A stretch of 6,553 nucleotides of DNA from Chloroflexota bacterium. GTDB taxonomy: Bacteria; Chloroflexota; Anaerolineae; Promineifilales; Promineifilaceae. Numbering within the stretch: the first letter of the stretch is position 1; each line of letters begins with the position of its first letter. The stretch lies in NCBI GenBank assembly GCA_008501785.1, contig QQUD01000209.1, positions 1 to 6,553 on the forward strand, given 5' to 3'. Positions 1 through 5,518 of the stretch are shown in pieces. The translations under genes were made by a program, and so were the position numbers. The notes below the pieces were generated by a model that saw only the letters and a list, made by a program, of their open reading frames with translations, was not told the origin of the DNA and did no database searches.

Positions 1-1
1 G

Positions 2-1600
2 ATTCGGCGGGATTTGCAGCGTCTGTTGGCCGAAGGAAAAATTGAACGAACGCATGGGGGTGCGGTTGCCGTTTCAAACAAACCGGTGATAACAGACCCT
101 GCAAAAAATGAGCTGGATGGGTTTGAAAAGTCGCTCTCTGAGCGGATTGATGTGTTGATTGTGACGGCAATCAACATGTATACCGATGAACTTCTTTTGA
201 ATCAGTTTTCTGAAAACAACAAACCGATTATTGCTGAATCCCTCTCATCTGGTGCCGAGGCGACGCTGGTGGCTGTTGATAATTATCAGGCCGGATTGGA
301 TGTGGGGCGATGGGCGGGTGCTTATGCGGAAAAACATTGGCATGGCGCAGCGCGGTTTTTGGATTTGACCTATCATTTGCCAAATACGCATGAGCGCAGC
401 CAGGGGTTTAAAGATGGCTTGCAGGCAGCGATCCCGGAAGCGGTTGAGGTGTTGTCGATTAATGCCCAGTCTAACTTTAATTTGGCCTATCAATTGACGC
501 GGGATGCGCTGACGGTTCATGAAAACATCAATATGATTTTTGCGGTGAATGACACCTGTGCGGATGGTGCTTTGAAGGCGTGTCAGGATTTAGAGATTGC
601 CCCGGAGGATATTTTGGTGATTCCGTTTGGTCTAGAAGGAGATACGTTTAAAAATGTGTTGGCGGCTAATGGGTATTGCAAAATGGGGTTGGCAATGTTT
701 CCTGAAATTGTGGGCAATATGTGCATGCAGGCGAGTTTGAGGGCATTTGGTGGGGAAAGTTTACCGGCACACTGTGTAACGCCACATATGATTTTGACAC
801 CGGACAATTTGTTTTTATTTTATGAGCAAACTGAGGCCGGTTGGGAAATTCGTTGGGATGCGGTGAAGGAGCATTTTAATCTTTCGTTTGTTTGGGAATC
901 TGACCAGCGCATCGCGCCGCTGCCAAAACGCATTGGGTTTACGATTCGGTATCGGGCGCATGAATGGTACAAGAATTTAATTGCGGTTTTGAAGCAGTTG
1001 GCTATGCAGCAAGGTATTGAATTTGAAGTGATTGATATTGATCAAACGATGAAGAATGAGCTGAAGCTGCGGCGGAATGAAATTGCGCGGCGGGCGGTGG
1101 CGGAGGTGCAAGCGGGTGACGTGATTTTGCTGGACAGTGGCCCGATTGCGGTGGCGCTGGCGGAAGGGCTGCGTCGGTTGGCGGATGTGACGGTGATTAC
1201 GAATTCAACGGCCGTTTTAGACACCCTAAAAGGCGTGGGGGGGATAACGGCCGTTTCCACCGGTGGCATTCTTCAACCCAACGATCCGGCGATGGTTGGC
1301 CCCATTGCCGAAAATACGCTGAAAAATTTGCGCGCTGATAAGCTGTTTCTGAATGTGTCTGGCATTACAGCTGGCTTTGGCTTGTCACACAACAATATCT
1401 CTGAAGTGACCATCAAACGCGAGATGATCAAATCCGCCAAAGAGATCGTTTTGCTGGCTGACAATCAATGTTTTCGCAATGAATCTTTTGTGCATTTTTC
1501 GCCTGTGAGCATGGTGAATAAGTTGATTACAGATGAAGCGCTGCCTGCCAGCTTTCGTCTTGAATTGAACAAATTAGGTGTTCAGGTGATTGTGGCATAA
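2..1600 (+). CDS. DeoR-family transcriptional regulator with inserted sugar-binding-protein-like domain (5' partial)
   Basis: The gene runs in from the left edge: the frame is open from base 2, and the first codons (IRRDLQRLLAEGKIERTHGGAV) are the end of a DeoR/GlpR helix-turn-helix, so the true start lies outside the window. Numbering residues from the TTG at 14, residues about 30-270 resemble a type I periplasmic binding protein (VDNYQAG at 88-94, ERSQGFKDGL at 127-136, FAVNDTCADGALKAC at 176-190). Residues about 353-510 are a DeoR C-terminal effector domain (GDVILLDSG near 368-376, VITNS at 394-398, ADKLF at 441-445, LLAD at 480-483). Residues 306-350 (KRIGFTIRYRAHEWYKN and following) look like the first strand and helix of a binding-protein fold, and that piece is absent from its expected place after the HTH. 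By family, it should bind DNA and sense a sugar or sugar phosphate; the ligand cannot be read from the sequence. Whatever it regulates is probably upstream, outside the window. Confidence is high for the class. Confidence 0.9.
   Translation: MRRDLQRLLAEGKIERTHGGAVAVSNKPVITDPAKNELDGFEKSLSERIDVLIVTAINMYTDELLLNQFSENNKPIIAESLSSGAEATLVAVDNYQAGLDVGRWAGAYAEKHWHGAARFLDLTYHLPNTHERSQGFKDGLQAAIPEAVEVLSINAQSNFNLAYQLTRDALTVHENINMIFAVNDTCADGALKACQDLEIAPEDILVIPFGLEGDTFKNVLAANGYCKMGLAMFPEIVGNMCMQASLRAFGGESLPAHCVTPHMILTPDNLFLFYEQTEAGWEIRWDAVKEHFNLSFVWESDQRIAPLPKRIGFTIRYRAHEWYKNLIAVLKQLAMQQGIEFEVIDIDQTMKNELKLRRNEIARRAVAEVQAGDVILLDSGPIAVALAEGLRRLADVTVITNSTAVLDTLKGVGGITAVSTGGILQPNDPAMVGPIAENTLKNLRADKLFLNVSGITAGFGLSHNNISEVTIKREMIKSAKEIVLLADNQCFRNESFVHFSPVSMVNKLITDEALPASFRLELNKLGVQVIVA
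1207..1216. repeat. Palindrome AACGGCCGTT, copy 1 (inside the DeoR-like gene)
   Basis: This is an exact copy of the 10-bp palindrome that recurs in the window. It lies in the coding sequence, is read as part of Ser-Thr-Ala-Val codons, and falls in the DeoR C-terminal domain just after the VITNS motif. The flanks (C and T) do not extend the symmetry. Confidence 0.8.
1246..1255. repeat. Palindrome AACGGCCGTT, copy 2 (inside the DeoR-like gene)
   Basis: This second exact coding copy starts 39 bases after copy 1, so it is read in the same frame and again encodes Thr-Ala-Val (in ITAVST). Downstream it matches the intergenic copies for two or three more bases (GTTTCC). Confidence 0.8.
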
Positions 1601-1632
1601 TTGCATGTTCATTTTGAATGCTGTTTGTTTTT

Positions 1633-1644
1633 AAACGGCCGTTT
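1633..1644. repeat. Palindrome AAACGGCCGTTT, copy 3 (between convergent genes)
   Basis: This 12-bp perfect palindrome lies in the 73-base gap between the end of the DeoR-like gene and the end of the oppositely oriented Asp-Phe-tail gene. It could form a short stem, but no T-run follows on either strand, so it is not called a terminator. It is better explained as one member of the repeated palindrome family. Confidence 0.8.
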
Positions 1645-1673
1645 CCTTCAAACCATTAAATGTGCCGCCATCA

Positions 1674-2552
1674 TCAATCATCAAAACCGGCACCGCCACC
1701 ATCACCAGCGTCAAAATCAAAATCCATATCAAAATCGAAGTCAAAGTCGAAATCGAAATCGGCATCAAAATCTGAATCCAGGTTAAAATCGGGTGTGAAG
1801 TCTGGTAAATCAAAATCTGAATCGCTGAAATTGTCTCCATCCATGTGCCAAAATGAGGGATCATGCCACAAGTAATTAAACATGTCAGTGTTTTGCACAT
1901 CAAAATTAAGTTTTGACAGGCTATTTCGCCATTCTTTGAGCTGATTGAGTTCAATATCTAGCAGCAGCATAAGAGGACCACAGATCAAGAAATACGCTTT
2001 TGCCTGAGCGGGATCATTTTCCATCCAATCTGCTAAATTCCTTTCTCCTTCTTCAAGCATTTTCTTGATTTTCTCTTGTGCATCTAACCCTTTTTCACTC
2101 AAGCTATATTTGTCAATGGGGAACAGCAATAAAACTCTCTTTCTCTCTTTAATGAAGTAGCCTTGGGAAACCAATCCTTCACTGACATATTCGCGCATAA
2201 ATTTGGTAGGCCCACCAACTTTATCCCTAATTTTGCGGGCGTAGTCAGAAAGTTCGAGGCCATCTGCCATAAACTTGGATAAATGTGATAAGTAGAAAAT
2301 GGTTTGGTGGCGTTTTAGCTTCATGGGTGGGTAGGTTGGATTTGCACGAATATAGCGGCGTTCTACTTTTTTGAAGCCTAATAATCTTTTTTCTTCTCGG
2401 ACGTCCATGAAGAGTGCTTTCTTGAAAAGGAGGTCTAGCAGCGTGTATTTCATCATCAATTTTCCTTGAATTGTGTTTGGATCAAGGATGAGCATGGATT
2501 CGGCAGGGGTTAAATTTGAAGTTTCTATCGTTTTCATAAGGTTATAAATCAC
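1674..2552 (-). CDS. Unknown protein with acidic Asp-Phe repeat C-terminal tail
   Basis: I do not recognise this family. The protein is about 292 residues from the GTG at 2552, or 287 from the ATG at 2537. GTG is slightly favoured because its GTGA overlaps the TGA of the upstream lipoprotein gene, and AGGG lies about 4 bases ahead of it. Residues 14-47 (LTPAESMLILD, then MMKYTLLDLLFKKAL) look like a small helical, possibly winged-helix or GPP34-like, unit; this is a weak impression. A basic middle section (residues 54-82, and ERKRV at 136-140) is followed by a charged helix at 156-172 and one hydrophobic segment at 187-200 (AYFLICGPLMLLLD), which is borderline for a membrane helix. Residues 240-292 are low complexity: alternating Asp and Phe, ending in Gly-rich AGDGGGAGFDD. 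There is no signal peptide. It is translationally coupled to the lipoprotein gene, so the two probably act together. Confidence 0.8.
   Translation of the reverse strand: MIYNLMKTIETSNLTPAESMLILDPNTIQGKLMMKYTLLDLLFKKALFMDVREEKRLLGFKKVERRYIRANPTYPPMKLKRHQTIFYLSHLSKFMADGLELSDYARKIRDKVGGPTKFMREYVSEGLVSQGYFIKERKRVLLLFPIDKYSLSEKGLDAQEKIKKMLEEGERNLADWMENDPAQAKAYFLICGPLMLLLDIELNQLKEWRNSLSKLNFDVQNTDMFNYLWHDPSFWHMDGDNFSDSDFDLPDFTPDFNLDSDFDADFDFDFDFDFDMDFDFDAGDGGGAGFDD
1710..1835 (-). repeat. Imperfect hexanucleotide repeat encoding the (Asp-Phe)n tail
   Basis: On the minus strand, GAY-TTY units run almost continuously through codons 240-281 of the unknown protein, densest over codons 261-281 (as in DFDADFDFDFDFDFD). 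Both Asp codons and both Phe codons are mixed, so the array is not a fresh, uniform slippage product. The amino-acid pattern appears to have been kept while the DNA diverged. Confidence 0.75.
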
Positions 2553-3370
2553 TCATCCCTTTTGAGTATTGCTGTTGATTCAATGTTATCTGTTGGATTT
2601 TTATATTCCCATGAAAGAGTATCATTAGATAACGGTTTAATATATTCAAAATCACCAGAGCCGCACCAATCTTCCCCATTTGTTTTTTGTTCAACAAAAA
2701 TAAACGTATCGTCATCAATACGACCAAGTTTCAGATTGCCTGAACATGGTAACGAAGGAACAGAATATGTTCCGCAAATAGCGTCAATTTCACAATTGTC
2801 TTCAATCATTATAAAGATGTCAGCAGTGAATTCGTCGACCTTTCCTTGAATTGTGCCTTTCCAATTTCCTGCAATCAATTCTGATGTCTTGTTATCAACG
2901 TTGGTATCACATCCTAAATCTTTACTTGAAATTAATTCAACAGATACTGGTACACTAACTTTATAATTTGCTTGTTCGTCTTCTCCCTGAGCAGTTACGA
3001 TACCTATCCAAGTTTTTTCCGTCCATCTGAGCACAAATTGCATTCGTGTTCCAGGGGGAGAGACTAATCGCTGGCTTTTGGAGATATTGTTAGATTCCCC
3101 ATACTTTGCAGAGACTTCCCCCTTTATGACTTGGCCATCAACTCCTAATGATCCACTTCCTTCTGTGTAAATTGTTCTGGACCTGGTTGCAACTTGTTCG
3201 CTTTCAGCTTTACCCCCGCAATTATTCATGCGGATTACTTCCTCTGTCATCTCTGAAATTTCAGCAGACGTTTCATTAAGTGACAAATTAACACTTCCAG
3301 CATTTTGGCTGCACCCTGACGAGAACAGCAACAATAGGAATATAACTAAAAAAAAGTATCGATTCATCAT
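2549..3370 (-). CDS. Predicted secreted lipoprotein with lipocalin-like C-terminal domain
   Basis: The N-terminus is a lipoprotein signal peptide: NRY, a hydrophobic core at residues 6-16, then SSGC with the lipidated Cys at 20. The lipobox is slightly off consensus (Ser at -3). Two ATGs are adjacent. AGGA lies 2 bases before the first (3370) and 5 before the second (3367), so the second may be the real start. After a short linker, residues about 43-154 form one domain running from NNCGG to DLGC (Cys51 and Cys154), with the motif SPPGTRMQFVLRWTEKTWIG near 104-123. Residues about 167-271 form a second, beta-rich domain (GNWKGTI, then CSGNLKLG, DWCGSGDFEY, and a final AILKR) that resembles lipocalin-like or small-ligand-binding barrels. 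Six cysteines after the lipid anchor (51, 154, 193, 199, 209, 236) fit disulphides outside the membrane. Its function is unknown. It is the first gene of the operon with the Asp-Phe-tail protein. Confidence 0.85.
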   Translation of the reverse strand: MMNRYFFLVIFLLLLFSSGCSQNAGSVNLSLNETSAEISEMTEEVIRMNNCGGKAESEQVATRSRTIYTEGSGSLGVDGQVIKGEVSAKYGESNNISKSQRLVSPPGTRMQFVLRWTEKTWIGIVTAQGEDEQANYKVSVPVSVELISSKDLGCDTNVDNKTSELIAGNWKGTIQGKVDEFTADIFIMIEDNCEIDAICGTYSVPSLPCSGNLKLGRIDDDTFIFVEQKTNGEDWCGSGDFEYIKPLSNDTLSWEYKNPTDNIESTAILKRDE

Positions 3371-3489
3371 TTTCCTTTTTCAATAATTTTCGCTACCAGT
3401 AATTTATGAAAAAACTGATTTTGAATTTCAATTTGTGGAATTAGTGGCAAAGGTTTCAATTCCCCAAACAATAATATTAGACGACTTAA

Positions 3490-3624
3490 TTGATTTTATT
3501 ATATGGAGGAAACGGCCGTTTCTCTATCCCCAATTTCACCTACCGCAACCCAAAATTTAAAGAAGCTGCCAGCAATATTGCGCTGCTTATGGTGGTGACT
3601 CAACTGCTGATGCATTGGAAGTGA
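3490..3624 (+). pseudogene. Possible 3' remnant of an unidentified gene
   Basis: An open frame of about 44 codons ends in TGA at 3622-3624. Its second half reads SIPNFTYRNPKFKEAASN and then a hydrophobic IALLMVVTQLLMHWK, a protein-like composition. There is no good start codon or ribosome site, it is closed upstream by TAA at 3487, and it passes straight through palindrome copy 4. An open frame of this length is common by chance, so this is only a hint that a gene end was left behind. Confidence 0.2.
3509..3522. repeat. Palindrome GAAACGGCCGTTTC, copy 4
   Basis: This is a 14-bp perfect palindrome. Its wider context, GGAGGAAACGGCCGTTTCTC at 3505-3524, is identical over 20 bases to the copy at 5369-5388, so conservation extends past the symmetric core. 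It lies about 140 bases upstream of the lipoprotein gene start on the minus strand. Confidence 0.85.
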
Positions 3625-3665
3625 GTTTGGGTGAGTGTCGAGTAATATTTTTAAGTACTAATTGT

Positions 3666-3695
3666 TTGATAAAAGCATGGTTGATAAAGTATTCT
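3666..3695 (+). promoter_or_regulatory. Candidate promoter for the EAD gene
   Basis: TTGATA (3666-3671) and TATTCT (3690-3695) are separated by 18 bases, matching a sigma70-like promoter imperfectly. It would give a leader of about 80 bases before the ATG at 3786. The same stretch contains two more TTGATAA words at 3681 and 3695, so the -35 assignment is not unique. Confidence 0.3.
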
Positions 3696-3785
3696 TGATA
3701 ACATGGGCACACATAAATTTGATCAACAAATGTTCCGCTCCCTAAAGTTGATAGTGTGGATGATACTCGTTTGAGAGGCGCAAAG

Positions 3786-4490
3786 ATGGCATACAACTTA
3801 CCTGTTATTCGAAAACAACTTGTTGAGCACTTTAACAGTGCTGAACTCCGGGAATTATGTTTTCAGCTTGATGTTGATTATGAAATCATTAATGGTGAAA
3901 ACAAAATTGACAAAGCCCGTGAGCTGTTGACCTATTTGCAACGGCGGAACCGAATGACTGACTTAGTCGCCTATTGCCAGCAGGAACGGGGGCATATCCA
4001 ATGGGACATCGTTAAAACTGCTCAGGTTGTGAATGATGAGTTTGTTGCAGAAATTGGCGTAACCCCAACCATCGCTGCCAAATATTATGAAGCCAAATTT
4101 GAACTATACCGGTCAGTCTGGCAGGCACTTTATAGCTTAAAAGAGGCTGGGGAACAGCTCTGGCAGCGGGTGTCTAAGGAAAATATTGCTCATTTTGCTA
4201 ACTGCTTGCATGAAGCCCAACGGCTCGTCGGTGCGAATGAAATTCTGTTTGATCGGGCGGATCATGCGGCATTGCTCGCAGTTATGGGTGCATTTAATAG
4301 ATTTAAAGCAGGAAAGATTGTCTTGGTGCAACTCACGAATGTTCAGGATGAAGGGCTGATCATTGAATATGCCGGTGAGGTTCAATACCAAATCGAGCAA
4401 AACGGCGACATCAAACAGAGATATGAAATCTTGTTGCAAACAGTGAGTAATCAATTTAGGACACAATTGAATGCATGGGTAATGCAATAA
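3786..4490 (+). CDS. EAD (death-like effector-associated domain) protein with helical C-terminal domain
   Basis: The start is the ATG at 3786, because GAGAGG (3773-3778) lies 7 bases before it. An in-frame GTG at 3756 would add 10 residues but has no ribosome site. The product is 234 residues. Residues about 5-70 (IRKQLVEHFNSAELRELCFQ, then LDVDYE, a Gly-Glu loop, KARELLTYLQRRNRMTDLV) match the bacterial death-like/effector-associated domain pattern. Such domains pair proteins by like-with-like contacts, typically linking NACHT/STAND ATPases to proteases, TIR or other effectors. Residues about 95-234 are a long, mostly helical region (AKYYEAKFELYRSVWQALYS and LWQRVSKENIAHF onward) with no catalytic motif I recognise. 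There is no signal peptide or membrane helix. The protein therefore looks like an adaptor or sensor rather than an enzyme. The EAD-class call rests on pattern recognition; I cannot give the EAD subfamily number. Confidence 0.8.
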   Translation: MAYNLPVIRKQLVEHFNSAELRELCFQLDVDYEIINGENKIDKARELLTYLQRRNRMTDLVAYCQQERGHIQWDIVKTAQVVNDEFVAEIGVTPTIAAKYYEAKFELYRSVWQALYSLKEAGEQLWQRVSKENIAHFANCLHEAQRLVGANEILFDRADHAALLAVMGAFNRFKAGKIVLVQLTNVQDEGLIIEYAGEVQYQIEQNGDIKQRYEILLQTVSNQFRTQLNAWVMQ

Positions 4491-4535
4491 ATATGATTAG
4501 TGGAATCATGAGAAATCTTGCCGTAATTAGGGCAT

Positions 4536-4649
4536 TTAGTTTGGCTTATCAGGTGTTTCAAATCGAATTACTGGCTTTGTTTTGATTGTTGTCCATTGTC
4601 CAATGACAGGCTTACCATTTGCTTTGTGAGCATCCAGAAATAAGTCGTC
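4536..4649 (-). pseudogene. Possible 3' remnant of a gene cut off by the inverted repeat
   Basis: On the minus strand, 37 codons end in TAA (4538-4536) and read DDLFLDAHKANGKPVIGQWT, then TIKTKPVIRFETPDKPN. This is plausible protein sequence. Upstream the frame enters the 48-base inverted repeat and hits a TAA inside it, and no start codon with a ribosome site is present. It could be the tail of a gene interrupted by insertion of the repeat. The family is not recognised, and chance openness cannot be excluded. Confidence 0.35.
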
Positions 4650-4697
4650 GGAGTGGAGGCTTTAGCCGGAACCCGTTCCGGCTAAAGCCTCCACTCC
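4650..4697. repeat. Perfect 23-bp inverted repeat with 2-base centre
   Basis: The left arm 4650-4672 and right arm 4675-4697 are exact reverse complements (GGAGTGGAGGCTTTAGCCGG plus AAC against its partner), separated only by CC. It lies between the convergent EAD and nitroreductase genes, so its transcript would fold into a long stem from either side and could act as a two-way transcription stop or mRNA end protector. No T-run follows on either strand, so it is not a standard intrinsic terminator. The length and perfection suggest a mobile or REP-like palindromic element, or a recently duplicated inverted unit. Confidence 0.85.
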
Positions 4698-4714
4698 AAC
4701 AAGAGAAGTAATTT

Positions 4715-5257
4715 CTAGACGCTTGCTAAGGTCACCCGTTGAGAGTCGTATTCTTGCCAATAAACGCGCTTTTCATTGTATTGTGTTCTTGCTTCTTTCT
4801 CTTCCGCTGGATAACCGACATAAACAATATTTAGGGGCGTGACATGGTCTGGTATATTGAATATCTTTTTTAAAATGTCTATTCTGTTCTCATGAGGGTA
4901 GATGCCCATCCAGACTGAACCTAATCCTAAATCGGTTGCCGCAAGCAGTATATTTTGCGTTGCGGCACTGCAATCCTGAATCCAGAATCCATGATCCTTT
5001 CCCTGCAATGCAAGTTTCTTATTCCCGCAAACAATAATGGCTACGGGGGCATTGTACCGTGCAAAGGCGAATTCTTGTTTGATCTTTGTCAGCTTTTCAA
5101 CATTATCTGAGACGATAAATTCCCAGGGTTGACTGTTGACCGCAGTGGGCGCTGCCATTGCTGCTTCAAGTAACGTGATGATGCTCTCTTTTTCAACTGG
5201 CTTGTCTAAATACTTTCGAATGCTTCTTCTTTTAATAATAACGTCGATGATGCTCAT
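4715..5257 (-). CDS. Nitroreductase-family FMN-dependent oxidoreductase
   Basis: The protein is 180 residues, normal for the compact single-domain nitroreductases. The start is the ATG at 5257: GAGGAG (5272-5267) lies 9 bases ahead, and the family's N-terminal pattern begins at once (MSIIDVIIKRRSIRKY). The frame is open further upstream to 5338, but that extension would cover the promoter. Visible motifs are RRSIRKY (10-16; FMN phosphate contact in the family), APTAVNSQPWEF (36-47; flavin binding), GLGSVWMG (111-118) and GYPAEEKE (148-155). Members use NAD(P)H to reduce nitroaromatics, quinones or related electrophiles through bound FMN, as cytoplasmic homodimers; the substrate here is unknown. 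It has its own promoter and is not obviously co-transcribed with the STAND gene upstream, 261 bases away. Confidence 0.93.
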   Translation of the reverse strand: MSIIDVIIKRRSIRKYLDKPVEKESIITLLEAAMAAPTAVNSQPWEFIVSDNVEKLTKIKQEFAFARYNAPVAIIVCGNKKLALQGKDHGFWIQDCSAATQNILLAATDLGLGSVWMGIYPHENRIDILKKIFNIPDHVTPLNIVYVGYPAEEKEARTQYNEKRVYWQEYDSQRVTLASV

Positions 5258-5306
5258 TGTTTTGGACTCCTCTTTTCCCGAACACAGCAAAATTATGAAT
5301 GAGGGA

Positions 5307-5334
5307 ATTATATAGGGAATACGGCCGCTTTCAA
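5307..5334 (-). promoter_or_regulatory. Sigma70-type promoter of the nitroreductase gene
   Basis: On the minus strand, TTGAAA (5334-5329), a 16-base spacer and a perfect TATAAT (5312-5307) form a strong housekeeping-type promoter. Transcription would start near 5300, giving a leader of about 43 bases. The spacer and the edge of the -35 box hold a degenerate copy of the repeated palindrome (core ACGGCCGC, 5321-5328), so a protein that binds the palindrome could affect this promoter. Confidence 0.65.
5318..5333. repeat. Degenerate palindrome copy (AATACGGCCGCTTTC context)
   Basis: The sequence resembles GAAACGGCCGTTTC with changes on both sides of an intact CGGCCG centre. It lies 40 bases from the perfect copy at 5373-5386, within the spacer and -35 element of the nitroreductase promoter. 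Confidence 0.5.
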
Positions 5335-5372
5335 CCAATTACGACTTTTTGGATAAGGGTGTTGTGGGGGAG

Positions 5373-5386
5373 GAAACGGCCGTTTC
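5373..5386. repeat. Palindrome GAAACGGCCGTTTC, copy 5
   Basis: This 14-bp perfect palindrome lies in the gap between the STAND gene end and the nitroreductase promoter. With one bulged base, the symmetry extends further (GGA on the left, TCC on the right). The 20-base context 5369-5388 is identical to that of copy 4. Confidence 0.85.
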
Positions 5387-5518
5387 TCCTCACGAACGAA
5401 TTACGCAGAGTAATATTTAAAGATATGGTCTGAAAACTAAACAGGAAAACTGGCACATTCAGAAAAGCAGGCCAAAGTGGGGGGGAGAATTATCTTTTGT
5501 TGACTCAGTTTACCGCTC

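Larger units (their letters stand above)
3371..3785. other. 415-base intergenic region between divergent genes
   Basis: No convincing gene is present. The region separates the minus-strand lipoprotein operon from the plus-strand EAD gene, so it should carry both promoters. For the lipoprotein operon the best minus-strand candidate is TTGAAA, 17 bases, CATAAA just upstream of its start, which is weak. The centre holds a perfect copy of the AACGGCCGTT palindrome. To the right of it are a possible short gene remnant (3490-3624) and three TTGATAA words. A short minus-strand reading frame at 3587-3796 overlaps the EAD gene start and has no support. Confidence 0.6.

Noticed and set aside
14..16. 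TTG as the start of the DeoR-like gene
   Set aside because: The codons before it continue the DeoR helix-turn-helix (IRRD), so the gene begins upstream of the window.
1660..1875. Plus-strand frame rich in Lys-Ser repeats, and another at 1601-1786
   Set aside because: These are antisense readings of the Asp-Phe hexanucleotide repeat; neither has a ribosome site or protein-like sequence outside the repeat.
1631..1954. Minus-strand 107-codon frame overlapping the Asp-Phe-tail gene
   Set aside because: It is an out-of-frame reading of the same repeat (Ile/Leu-rich because of the shifted hexamers). The frame with the coupled start and continuous N-terminal domain is the real gene.
3587..3796. 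Minus-strand 69-codon frame
   Set aside because: It overlaps the start and ribosome site of the EAD gene on the other strand, and shows no recognisable domain.
4650..4697. Standard intrinsic terminator
   Set aside because: The stem is excellent, but neither strand has a following T-run, so it is listed as an inverted repeat with a possible terminating role.
5258..5338. N-terminal extension of the nitroreductase to 5338
   Set aside because: The family pattern starts at the ATG at 5257, which has a good ribosome site, and the extension would overlap the strong TTGAAA/TATAAT promoter.
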